A DNA stretch of 64,000 bases from Hydractinia symbiolongicarpus (lineage: Eukaryota; Cnidaria; Hydrozoa; Anthoathecata; Hydractiniidae), in the NCBI RefSeq assembly GCF_029227915.1, contig NC_079879.1, positions 21,034,501 to 21,098,500 of the forward strand. The letters run 5' to 3'. Position numbers and translations under genes: made by a program. Below are positions 39,007-49,141 of the stretch, piece after piece (within the stretch, counting starts at the first letter, position 1; each line of letters starts with the position of its first letter). The notes beneath the pieces were generated by a model that was given only the letters and a program-made list of their open reading frames with translations, had not been told where the DNA came from and did not search any database.

Positions 39007-41355
39007 ATGAATATCCCTTTTGAAGAGCCGGATAGTTTTTGGAAAGTCCTGGAAAGTTGTACATTACCAGTCACTCTTTACATCAAAGGAGATTGCGTTT
39101 ACAAGGAGCAGACTGTTCTTCATCATGGACAGTTTCTCACTATTCTTGACAGAAAAAATATGAGTTTTATGTGTGGTCAAGATTGGAATGATAAATTGTT
39201 TAGAGTTACTTGTAATGCTGCAATTGAGATAGTAGAAGAACATTATCCTGAAACCTTGCTAGATATATTGTCACTGGGTAACAAAACTTCTACTTATTTA
39301 AAAGTTAAACAGAAATTTGGATATGAATCGAGCATATGTGCTGCTGGTGATACTTTCACATTCGTTAAAGAGCAGTCTGTGGACTTGGAAAGTGATGCTG
39401 CAAATGTTAGTTTTAGACGAACCAGCGATGAAATAATAGTTTGTTTGCCGGCAAACATTTTGATAAATCCAAAGTTATTCGTTTTCGTAACAGTTCAAGA
39501 AAGAATGAACTTGCCAGACGTTACAGAAGAAATGCTACCACTACGAGCGGTTTTCGTAGAATCAGGTAATGTACCAAAAGGTGTAGTGGAACTACAACAT
39601 ATAGAAGTGTATGATACCATCATATCCGCTACTTTGCCAAATAATGATAAGATCCTTTACGAAATATTTTCTGTTGATTCGCGAATTAAAGTCAAAGAGT
39701 GTGGATTCTTACCAAAGTTTATTGAATTCTTTGGGAAAAGCGATTCAAAACAATATCAAAAACGTATTAGTGAAATCAAATTTTCGGTTCACTACGATAT
39801 ATACAGTGGTAGAATCTACGGCTCTGTTGAAATGGACAATCCGTATTTCCGCTTTGACTCACATCTTGTGAATAAACCAAAGCAGTTAAAGCAGGTTGCA
39901 AAAATATCGGCTACATTGTCTACGTTACCAACCTCTCTAAAATTTCAGCCTACGTCAGGCAACCAAACTAACACAAAAAGAACTAACCGATTGTACACTT
40001 CTTTGAGCACATTATTACGACGAAAAAAAAGACCATTAAGTGATAGCGAGGTAGCGTTGGGACTTGGATCTGCAGAAGCAAAAACTGGAAACGAAGCCGA
40101 AATTGTTAAATTACAAAAGCAAAAGAATGATAAGTATAGCACACCAAGACAAGAAAACCAACTTCCTCAAGTGACAGAACATTCGTCTGAATTTGAAGAA
40201 AATCATTTCGACGTTAATACGCAGGATAAAAGAAGAACAAGTTTGCAGGGAGAAAACCCATTATATGGCTACTTTACGCCCGCACAAATGGGGACTTTAA
40301 GAAAGTCGAAATCAATGGAAAATTTGACAAAACACTCTCACACGTCTAATGAAACGAAATACGTTTCGATGTGGCCGTTGCCAGTACAACCTAACGAAGT
40401 AGAGGAGCCGGCACTTCTTGTTGAAGGTAATGATTCTGGTATTGATTCTCCGGATAATAGGAAAAGCCTAGACAATATATATAGATCATTTAGTAAAGCA
40501 GCGAAAGAAGAGGATGGTCCAGTAGATAAAACATTAGATCAGCATCCTAACGATTTCGTACAAAAACCACTGATTAAACCAAAGCCTCCGAGAAAACTGC
40601 CAAGAAGTTTTAGTAATGATTCTAATCCAATTGATGGCTCTTGCTTTGTTACAGAAGATTTGAGAAGCAGTGAAAGTTCCATAAACAAAACGGAAGAAGA
40701 ACCAACCAAACCAGTATTGAAACCAAGAACCGAAAAGACCAGATCAAAAAGCGAATCAATCTGTTCTGGAAAGAACCACACCTATGAAACAGTGATTTAT
40801 GCGCGGATAAAATCTCCACCAATTTTTTCTAATGATAATCAGAAACGTGAGATTGAAAGTTTAAATGAAATAACAACATACACAGTTGATCAGGTTCTAA
40901 GTCTTGTAGGAAAATTGAAACTTTCAAAGTATATTCCGAAATTTAAAAAAGAAATGATCAATGGTAAAATGTTGACCGATCTAGACGAGAGTGACTCAGT
41001 AAATACATTGGGCTTGACGAAATTTGAAGCTCGCAAATTGCACAAATTTATTCGAGGGTGGCGACCAAGTACCAAGCATGATGTTGACACAAGGTTGTGT
41101 GACGTCAGATCATGGTCAACCAATAATGTTCGCCAAGAATTAAAAGAAATAAACTTGCTTAGTTTTGCAACATTTTCTATGGAAAACGATGTTGATGGTA
41201 CTTTGTTGTTAGACTTGATAGAAAACAATTACATTGAATCGTTATCACAAGATGGTGTAAGGTTAAACTCTATTGAAATGAAAAGACTAAAAAAATATAT
41301 AAAAGGGGAACTGGAATATACGAAGGAAGAAAAGCTTCAATCTAAGCTAATGTAA
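39007..41355 (+). CDS. GAREM-like CABIT protein with two SAM-like domains
   Basis: A single open frame of 782 residues starts at ATG 39007, eight bases after a likely splice acceptor (38997-38998), so a 5' UTR exon is probable. Residues about 18-285 form a CABIT module (LPVTLYIKG start, a second half containing FVFVTVQERMNLP, and an end with HYDIYSGRIYGSVEM). The middle is hydrophilic with a Pro-rich stretch (PLIKPKPPRKLPRSF, about 520-535) and Tyr motifs such as NPLYGYF and YETVIYARI, suited to SH3/SH2-type partners. Residues about 624-685 and 699-770 are two SAM-like helical bundles. Vertebrate GAREM proteins are GRB2-binding adaptors of receptor tyrosine kinase/MAPK signalling with CABIT plus one SAM domain; a similar adaptor role is inferred. 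A paralogue lies downstream. Confidence 0.85.
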   Translation: MNIPFEEPDSFWKVLESCTLPVTLYIKGDCVYKEQTVLHHGQFLTILDRKNMSFMCGQDWNDKLFRVTCNAAIEIVEEHYPETLLDILSLGNKTSTYLKVKQKFGYESSICAAGDTFTFVKEQSVDLESDAANVSFRRTSDEIIVCLPANILINPKLFVFVTVQERMNLPDVTEEMLPLRAVFVESGNVPKGVVELQHIEVYDTIISATLPNNDKILYEIFSVDSRIKVKECGFLPKFIEFFGKSDSKQYQKRISEIKFSVHYDIYSGRIYGSVEMDNPYFRFDSHLVNKPKQLKQVAKISATLSTLPTSLKFQPTSGNQTNTKRTNRLYTSLSTLLRRKKRPLSDSEVALGLGSAEAKTGNEAEIVKLQKQKNDKYSTPRQENQLPQVTEHSSEFEENHFDVNTQDKRRTSLQGENPLYGYFTPAQMGTLRKSKSMENLTKHSHTSNETKYVSMWPLPVQPNEVEEPALLVEGNDSGIDSPDNRKSLDNIYRSFSKAAKEEDGPVDKTLDQHPNDFVQKPLIKPKPPRKLPRSFSNDSNPIDGSCFVTEDLRSSESSINKTEEEPTKPVLKPRTEKTRSKSESICSGKNHTYETVIYARIKSPPIFSNDNQKREIESLNEITTYTVDQVLSLVGKLKLSKYIPKFKKEMINGKMLTDLDESDSVNTLGLTKFEARKLHKFIRGWRPSTKHDVDTRLCDVRSWSTNNVRQELKEINLLSFATFSMENDVDGTLLLDLIENNYIESLSQDGVRLNSIEMKRLKKYIKGELEYTKEEKLQSKLM

Positions 41356-43267
41356 TAATGTTACTGAATTTTGCTCTTTTTGAGAACCTGAAAAGTTTTA
41401 TAAATTAATTTGCTATAAATATGATAACTTATGATAAAATGTCTGTTTTCCTCTTAAAAACAAGGAATGCAGTTGAATATAGTATTTATAATTATTTCTT
41501 TTCGTAATATTATTATTAAATCGTTGGTAAGATTTCCCATGAAAATTGATTGGTTCAGAAAACCCAAACTCAAAAGATTCGGAACCAGCAAAACACTTGC
41601 TAAACAATACAGGTCATCAATTTGTTTGGAGGTTATTCTATCAGCATCCTTAAACACTAAAATACGGAAAAATTTAGAAGTGTCACTAATTGCATTGAAA
41701 AAAACCGTGACAACTTGTTTCAAAAAAGCTTCTTTTGTTCTAAAATGGCGTGACGTTATTAGTTAATTATTTTTCTCTCTATTTCTTTTAATATCTTAGG
41801 ACCATTATGTTTTTATTTTGTATATACTGACTGAATAATTGTGATAGTGGTTTTATACTAAAAAGCTTTTGCTTCATTTTAACTTTGTTTTACTTTTTTA
41901 ACACATTATTACTAAATGTTATTATTACATGTGAATCCAACCTTGTTCTAAAAGCATGTTATTGTTTTTCTATTGGTATGGAACCTAAACAGGGTCCTAG
42001 CTGTGCTCAGTCACGTAAATTGAGTATTTTGTAAATACTAATTCGTTTCGTTTAACCATGTCTTACAACTAAGATGTGCAGAATAATCAAGAATGTTGAA
42101 AGTCAATTTAATTAGCACGCAACCATTAAATTTTAATGGAACCCAATGCAAACGGGCGAGCCAGCTGAAAGTTAACTAAGTTTTAAGTCCAATTATGATG
42201 GTTCACTTGCATGGAAGAAAGGCAATAGCTTAAATGTGAAAAAACTTGTGTCAAACATTAAGTAATTTTTTATACGCAACTTTTACTTGTAATTTTCAAA
42301 AAGGTCTGCAAATGAGTTTTCTCTTCAAACTATGTAAATTTGGTGACAGAATAGTGATCTTTATCTTGTGTTCCTTTGTCTATTGAAGATATAGTCCATT
42401 CAAGGGATTCTCCATAAAACCTTTTATTTACTCATACGTTCACTAATTTTATATGCTGATTCCGCCCCCCACCCTGACGCTTTTCCTTAATAACTCCTTA
42501 ACGCTATGCTGCATGGCTATGATACTTACTGAGTTTCAATATTTTGTCTATTAGACACCTGCATGCCAAATACTTAGGTCCCATGCCTTTAGAGCCTTTG
42601 ATATTGGCTTTTACTCGAAACTACCCCTAAACATCTCTATGAAACCCTTGTAATGGGAAAAATATATTAACTCTTGTAAGGATTATCCTTAGAACTTGAA
42701 ACATAACTATTTCATCAAGAAGAATCGTTTTACAGTTACATTTAGGTGTCCAATATGACACCCAAAATAATTTTCGATATTGTTTTGGTCCTCATTGCTC
42801 ACAAAGATTTTTTCGCCATAACTTCGAATTTTGTGTAAGCCACTAATTTTAGAAATCAGCATTTCGTTTCTTTGAATATAAAATGGCTATCTATGAATTA
42901 CATGCAATTAGCATATTTCAAGAAACAAACAACCTATCTCCGTAGATCCTAAGTCCGCTGTGAACAGTTCCAAGTTGAAATTGTTGAAATCTAATATAGA
43001 AATGCCCTGTGTAATTACTTCTCTCGTTTTAATGTACTTTGTTTATGATTGTAAAGGTAAGGTTTTGTTATTCATTGGATTGTACTTTAAGATACACCTT
43101 AAGATCTAAAATCCAAAACCATGTCAAAATTAGGTGGTGGCTCTAACAAGCTACTTTGCTACTTTTACGTCAAACCACAACAACATAGCAAAAAGTTTTA
43201 TTTATTATTGCAGTACCGTAACCGCCGGGGGGGCAGGGGGCACAGCCCCCCAATAATTTTCCTACTA

Positions 43268-43405
43268 AAAAAAAAGAAAGAAAGAGAGAAAGAAGAAAGA
43301 AAGGAAGGAAGGAAAAAAGAAGGAAGGAAAGAGAAAAAGAAAGAAGGAAAGAAGGAAGAGTAAAGAAGAGTAAGAAAAAGAGACAGAGAAAAAAACAGAG
43401 AGAAA
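43268..43405 (+). repeat. Polypurine tract
   Basis: About 138 bp consist almost only of A and G (AAAG, GGAAGGAA and GAGAAAG units) with two or three pyrimidine interruptions near the end. Such mirror-like purine tracts can form triplex DNA. The lysine/glutamate-rich frames across it are artefacts. Confidence 0.85.
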
Positions 43406-43664
43406 GTCGTCCAGAAATATAAGGATCCTTCCCAAAGATCATTATTATAAAAATCACTAAATGTTTTAGGGGGCTAACAGCACATTTTAAAAAGTCGAAA
43501 TGCGATGTAAATGTTCTAATGAAATGGTAGCACACTTAAAAATTTCTAGTGTTCTTATCATTTTTTATATTATTGTAATCGTGTGATGTAAATACGTATG
43601 TCTTTCTATTTTTTGGTTTCTGCTGGAAATTCTTATCTTAATTTTGATGCCAATTAAAAATTGC

Positions 43665-43761
43665 CAACCTCGTCCCCAGGGTGTTGTGACCCCTGAGCCC
43701 TTATTACGGAGTGGCCACTATCAACATATCAACAAGGCAAAATGCCCTGGGAACGAGGTTG
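43665..43761. mobile_element. Small MITE, CAACCTCGTCCCCAGG ends (copy 1)
   Basis: The left end CAACCTCGTCCCCAGGG and right end CCCTGGGAACGAGGTTG are near-perfect inverted repeats 97 bp apart end to end, with TTATTACGGAGTGGCCAC in the core. There is no coding capacity. Confidence 0.7.
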
Positions 43762-44877
43762 AAAAACTGTAGCTTTTCTAAATTACAGAAATATCGAAAC
43801 ATTCATCGTGAGTTTTAATATTAAACCATACGATCGTTGACGTTTGGAAGAGCATTTTCCGCTAATCTAGAGATGCAAAATTTCAAAATTTCCTTTTCGA
43901 CGCCCACGGGGGCGCCTCAAGTAGCCACTATATAAAGCGAAATTCATATATAGTAATTTTCTATATAGCCCCCCCCCTCCCCCCCCCATATTAAAATTGT
44001 GGTTACGGCACTGTCTTGTCAACTTCAAAAAATGCCTAAAACCCGTTGTCTGCAAAGTTTTTCGTCATTGATTGTAGATATCACGAAAGATAAAAAACAA
44101 ACTGGTTTAGTTATTCTTGTGATTGCATTTTTATGACTTTTTGTACTTTTTTGTGGACGAAAATTTACTTTCATTTCCTCTTACTGCGCGATTTGTGTGG
44201 CTTACACTAACAGCTTAAGTTATTGAACTTTTTGTTCCAACGAGTTGAAATAATCTGGTAAAACACTAAAGTTTTGACTGCTTGTGTTAACAAAAATTGT
44301 TTTAAAAGTAAAACAAAAAATTTCTGCTTTTTTTGCACTGTTGGTTTCTGTTTATAGTCACTGTTGACCATGGTCAAGTTTATAAAAGTGAATCACATTT
44401 TTTTTTGTTTACTTTTTTTTATTTGTCAAGATGTTACTTTAATTTTTTGTTATCAATACTAAGCATACTACGATTACTTACAAAATCCCAAAAATAAAAT
44501 TTATACTCATTAACGGTAAATAATAATTAATAGCTAATTAGCTAATTAAGTATGAAACGAGTACAATGAAAGGATTATACTCTGACTGAAGAGAAAGGGG
44601 AAATGCAACTGAAACGTGAATTATGAATAAGTATTGTTTGAAATTATCATAATTAGGAAGTTTGAACTTTCGTAATTTAACAACACGTCAAATAACAAAA
44701 AAGGTCACGGCGAAGTCACATAAGTGATTTAAAAGTAGAAAAATATTCTCCGAAATGCATTATAAGCAGCCTCACAAGATTCTCAAACAAATCAACACTT
44801 GCAGTTTCGAAATTTTCTTAAGAGGTATGTTGCTTAATTTTCCCTCTTCATGTCCATGACACCTTCTATTCACCCTA

Positions 44878-44948
44878 CATTCTCGAACCCAGAGCTCTTT
44901 GAGATAAACTCGAGGTTTTAATCTCAAAGAGCTCTGGAAACGAGAATG
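44878..44948. mobile_element. Foldback element, AGAGCTCTTTGAGAT arms (copy 1)
   Basis: The outer CATTCTCG/CGAGAATG arms and inner CCAGAGCTCTTTGAGAT (44889-44905) with its exact reverse complement (44921-44937) flank a 15-base loop. The outer wording resembles the CTCGTCCCCAG group. Confidence 0.75.
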
Positions 44949-45498
44949 TTCACCTACTCACTTTCTAAATTGATCAATGATCGTCTTTAAGTAAGGCTTG
45001 TGTGATAAAATTTCAGTTGAGAACGGTCTTCAGAAAACTAAGGTGAAATATACAAGTTCAAAGTACTGAAAATGGTTGTGCCTAATAAGATGAATTTATT
45101 TGAAATAAAAAAAATAAAGCTCCACAAGATCTTTCTGGTTAAAGAGGAACCACTAACGAGAACGAAATGATGTATTACGAATGATATTTCTGATTGATAT
45201 GGTCTATGATTCATAACAGCTTTCTGTTTCATTTATGTTCCTACACATCAAACTCCTAATCTCCCCTGACAACTATTAATGTCACTTGAAAAACCAATTA
45301 AAAATTATTTATTCGAATTAGTTATGTTATGTTTAAGTTAAAGTAATCAAGTGATCTTGAGTTCAGTACATGAACTTTATAAGTGGCAAGTTTTATTTGC
45401 ATTTTTATCTACTTGTTTTCTTACTGTTGGCTCTATTTTAGAAGATTCAGACACACACCATAAGTCATGCTGAAATGGTATGCTACTAGAAATTATTA

Positions 45499-45563
45499 TG
45501 TTGATGTTGTTGTTGTTGTTGTTTTGTAGTTGTTTTGTTGTTGTTGTTTTGTTGTTGTTGTTT
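45499..45563 (+). repeat. TTG microsatellite
   Basis: GTT/TTG units recur with TTTTG interruptions. A second short GTT stretch follows at 45647-45690, so the two straddle a MITE insertion. Confidence 0.85.
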
Positions 45564-45649
45564 AACTCGTTCCCAGCGTCTATTGTCTCTTTTCTATAAC
45601 CGGCCGGCCGTTGTTAGAAAAGACACAAGATGCCCTGGGGACGAGGTTG
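45564..45649. mobile_element. Small MITE with CTCGTTCCCAG ends (copy 2)
   Basis: AACTCGTTCCCAGCGTC at the left and TGCCCTGGGGACGAGGTTG at the right are inverted. The core contains CCGGCCGGCCG. The right end contributes the in-frame ATG at 45630 that could be mistaken for the start of the CABIT gene downstream. Confidence 0.65.
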
Positions 45650-45709
45650 GTTGTTGTTGTTATTGTTGTTTTATGTTGTTTTGTTGTTGTATTTGCTTCT
45701 CTATTTTAG

Positions 45710-46619
45710 GCAAAAATTAAGTCCTCAGTTGAAACACGATAAGATACAGCGTTCACTAAAGGACATCATTAAAACACGGCAACTACCAATCGTCGTCACT
45801 ATTACTCTGCCATGTTTTTTGCGAACGAAAGAAGTTTTAAAAAATAAGCAGCCTATTGCTATATTAAATCGAAAGGAAGTTCATTTATTAACAGGTCATA
45901 ACGAGCGAAACGTAGATTTCAAATTCAACGCAGATGATAATTTAAACAGTTTAGTTGAGACATTTGAACAAATACAGCCAAAAAGTGTGGAGGAGATCAC
46001 TTCCATCTTTTCATATCGGGATATTGTGGTTGTGCGCAAGGATTGCGTCCTGAGAAATATCCAGTTTCGAGCAGGAGATAAACTCCTTATCGCTTTTCTC
46101 CATTCAAGCCATACAACTGAAAAGACATTTGCCCTTTTATGTCGGCAGGATAACTGGAACTACAATGTATCCTTGTTAGCAGATATTCTCTTGGACGATG
46201 ACCTATTTATTTGGTTAAGAACTAGAGAAAGATTAAAACTGAGAACGCTTCTCAGAGCATTCGAACCGCAATGGGTTCGTTTTGTACATAAGTCAGACTA
46301 TAAACTTTTACCCGCTGGAATTGTGTTTCTCAGAAGTATAAAAACGTGCGACTTGATTCTTACAGCCACTTGTTGTGGACAGAATGTACGCTATGAAACA
46401 TATCCACTGAACTCGAAAATAATGGCAGAACTTTCTTTTAATAATCTCCCACATTATGTTAAATGTCTTGGCAAAGGCGACTCATCCGCTTATACACAAA
46501 GCATAGCACGTATTGAGACTTTGTTTCATTATGATATATATGGACCAAGATTTTATGGATTTCTCGACGAAATGAATGCCATTGGGGTACTGGAAAGTTG
46601 CAACGATCCTGAAAAATAA
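45710..46619 (+). CDS. CABIT-only paralogue, coding exon (start codon in an upstream exon)
   Basis: This exon encodes about 300 residues that align along their whole length with the CABIT part of the 39.0-kb gene. The start LPIVVTITLP matches LPVTLYIKG. AILNRKEVHLLTGH matches TILDRKNMSFMCGQ. RTRERLKLR falls at VQERMNLP. YETYPLNSKI matches YEIFSVDSRI. LGKGDSSAYTQSIARIE and HYDIYGPRFYGFLDEM match the end. No SAM domain or Pro-rich tail follows: the stop comes 13 residues after the CABIT end. The frame continues 5' into a TTG repeat and a MITE, and the splice acceptor at 45708-45709 (or 45727-45728) marks the true exon edge. There is no usable ATG in the exon. A short exon 45442-45477 ending in ATG is a candidate start. 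AATAAA occurs near 47108. Function is unknown; other CABIT proteins act in signalling. Confidence 0.75.
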
Positions 46620-46972
46620 CTGATCCTTAAAAGACTATTTTTCCTACGTATTTGCGAGAATGCCGTGAGCCGATTAGTATTATTTAGGTAGTCATACTTT
46701 AGGATACGAACGCAAAAAAATTGTCTTGTATTACTCTGTTTTTTATCTACTGCTGTAGAGAGTAGAGTTCTTAGGGCGTGTTATCCCTCCACCCCGTCAC
46801 TTAATTTTTAAGTCATGTGAAAGATGGGTTTTTATAAGGATGAAAGGCTCAATTTTCAGTTCACTGTGTCTGTCCTTTTCACTTAAGTTGGACTTTGGTT
46901 GAGAATTTAGTATTAATGAAGCAGTAACAAAAATGAATTCTCTCCGATGATTTTTACTAATTTATCTGTAAA

Positions 46973-47067
46973 CATTCTCGATCCCCAAGCTCTTTAAGAT
47001 AAATCTCGAAAGAACTGTACTGTCTACTTTCGAGGTTTTAATCTCAAAGAGCTTTGGGGACGAGAAG
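46973..47067. mobile_element. Foldback element, AGCTCTTTAAGAT arms (copy 2)
   Basis: CATTCTCGATCCCCAAGCTC, TTTAAGAT at the left pairs with ATCTCAAAGAGCTTTGGGGA, CGAGAA at the right with few mismatches. The centre has a second small hairpin (TCTCGAAAG/CTTTCGAGG). It is the same family as 44878-44948. Confidence 0.75.
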
Positions 47068-47824
47068 GATCTGTAAATTGAATATTTATTAAATTTTTAA
47101 ATTGTATGTAAATAAACTTTTTTTCCAATTGTAACACTTTTTATTACAGTATATGACATTTTTTACACAGTATCCTAAATATCTAAAATTGTTAAATTAC
47201 ATGTTTTTATATAAACAACATATACGTACATTTTAATCCAAATATTTTTAACTCTTAAAGGTGATTTAGAATGTATTGATTCCTTTTTAAAACCTTATAA
47301 TGCAATGAAGTTGACATTTTACAAATTCAGTTACATTTTCAATCTTTTAATTTTCTCAGTTAAAGCTATCTATTACCCCAACTCCTCCTTGTGTTTCATA
47401 TAAAAGTCATAAAAATCATAAAAAAAATCGTGTAATGACTCCCCAAGCAGGCTTTGTTAGAAATAGCTATTTTAAGTCTTAAAGTTTCCCAAAAAAGTTC
47501 CGTATTTTTACTAATGATGAATAGGTTTGGGTGAATATTTTGGGGTTTTGTGCAAACTTTAAAGACAAGTCCTGGTACAAACGTTTCTTTAGAAAAAAGA
47601 TGTAATTAAAAATCCCTTGCGGCTCTAAGATTCGAATTCTTATATAATGTCAATGAAGATATTATAGGCACTAATATTGACTAAAAATCATTTTGTACCT
47701 TGAATTCTGACTTTCTTATACCTAAAGACTAAAAACAGGTAAGGTATTATTTTTATTTAAAAAAACAAGATTTGGGTTGTATCATGGTGTTGTAAGTGGA
47801 GAGGGCTGTGGGGATAGTGTTTTG

Positions 47825-47913
47825 CAACCTCCTTCCCAAGGTCTTGTGGTCCCTGAGCCGTTTTTTACGCATGATACTCATTAAAAAGGCAAAATGCCCT
47901 GGAAACGAGGTAG
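47825..47913. mobile_element. Small MITE, CAACCTCCTTCCCAAGG ends (copy 3)
   Basis: Its core TTGTGGTCCCTGAGCC is like copy 1 (TTGTGACCCCTGAGCC), and its right end is AAAATGCCCTGGAAACGAGG. It is slightly more diverged than the 43.7-kb copy. Confidence 0.65.
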
Positions 47914-49141
47914 AATGTAGTGGAAAATAACCTTTCCCATCACATATGAGAAATACCCTATGAGACGATTCTGCAAATTATCGTGGCTTACGTGGCTAAA
48001 GGTTCAACGTGACTTGCATTTTTATACGTCTTGCCTTTTTCGTTTGCTGAAATGATGCTTCTCAAATGTGAAAAACATTTTGCCGATGACAATGGTGCAC
48101 AGAAAAAAACGTAGAACTTAACCTTAATAAAATTGCTTTTCGGTGTAATCTGGGTCAGATGTTTGCCTTCAGTCAGAGGTCTTCTAAATATTTCCACATG
48201 GTCAGCCTAAAATTGTTCATATTTTGTTATTATATTTCAAGCATTTTTTATCTGTTTTTACATTGTACATCACAAATAGCATATGAATCTTCGCAAAATT
48301 GGAACAAATAATTTTACAGAATTTTTTTAATCAGAATGCATTTTACTGTGTTTGTAGAAAATTAGTAAAATTCCAGCCAATCCCAGTCTGTTTTTTTTAA
48401 TCGTTCTCATAAAAAGATAACTTTGGTATAGATGATATATTGTGGAATTTATTTATTTATAATTTATACATTATTGTTCATTTTTCTTTTTTGAGGGAAA
48501 AAACAAAGGCTGTGTAATAATATATTTAAAACATCAAAGAACCTTTTGTCACATTTTTAGCAATAATTAACCCGAGCACATTTTTTTTCTTCTATCTAAT
48601 TTTTTTTTTAAAAAATATACGCAGATGTTCAGGACAACAGGATAATAACGCCAGGTGAAAAATCTTATCTAATTAACTCATTGCTCTGTTTCCACATAAA
48701 AAAACATTGCTGTGTTTTTATACACACACTAAACAAAGTGGATGTATCCAATACAAACAGATAATCTAGGATCAGAAGAAAAACTAATTAATCCGTACGT
48801 CTTATATAACATAATCTTGTTAGAAAGAAGAACAGTTGGAAATAGAAGAAGGTTACTAGAAAAGGTGAGAAGCTGAGAAGAATATTTTAATTAAACCTTC
48901 GATTTTCAGAACGTTTTATTATATTATTGCTTCTCATGTTTTTTTATTTCATATGGTATTACGTGATTTATTGACTAAATGTTATATTTGAATCCTCTTT
49001 TTCTTAGCAAGATTAATATCAGCTTCTAGGCTAGATTTACCTGGTCTTCGAACTTCAGAAAAAATAAAAAAGATATTCACATTTGGGTAATATTTATGGA
49101 CATCCTGGATATTCCTGTTTTCTTATTTCTAGATAATTTAC

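Larger units (their letters stand above)
43211..44013. repeat. Inverted pair of CAGTRCCGTAACC ends with G/C runs
   Basis: CAGTACCGTAACCGCC followed by G-runs lies at 43211-43250. CAGTGCCGTAACC followed by AATATGGGGGGG lies on the minus strand at about 43968-44013. They face each other about 800 bp apart and bracket the polypurine tract and one MITE copy. They may be two copies of one family or the ends of one element. Confidence 0.4.
41356..45441. other. Spacer between the two CABIT genes
   Basis: No supported gene; a 99-codon frame at 41467-41766 just after the stop has no recognisable features. It holds a polypurine tract, CTCGTCCCCAG-type MITEs and a foldback. At 43.2-44.0 kb two inverted CAGTRCCGTAACC elements with G runs are present. 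Confidence 0.6.
46620..49141. other. Spacer between CABIT paralogue and collagen gene
   Basis: Apart from a foldback (46973-47067) and a MITE (47825-47913), nothing recognisable is seen. A likely splice acceptor at 49131-49132 suggests that a non-coding first exon of the next gene lies somewhere in this spacer. Confidence 0.5.

Noticed and set aside
41467-41766. 99-codon frame right after the GAREM-like gene
   Set aside because: It has no recognisable motif and no splice link; most likely 3' UTR or spacer.
43121-43535. Lys/Glu-rich and Leu/Phe-rich frames on both strands
   Set aside because: They are products of the polypurine tract.
45630-45709. Hydrophobic N-terminus (poly-Leu/Val) in front of the CABIT paralogue, looking like a signal anchor
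   Set aside because: It is translated from a TTG microsatellite and the end of a MITE; a good splice acceptor at 45708-45709 ends the intron there.
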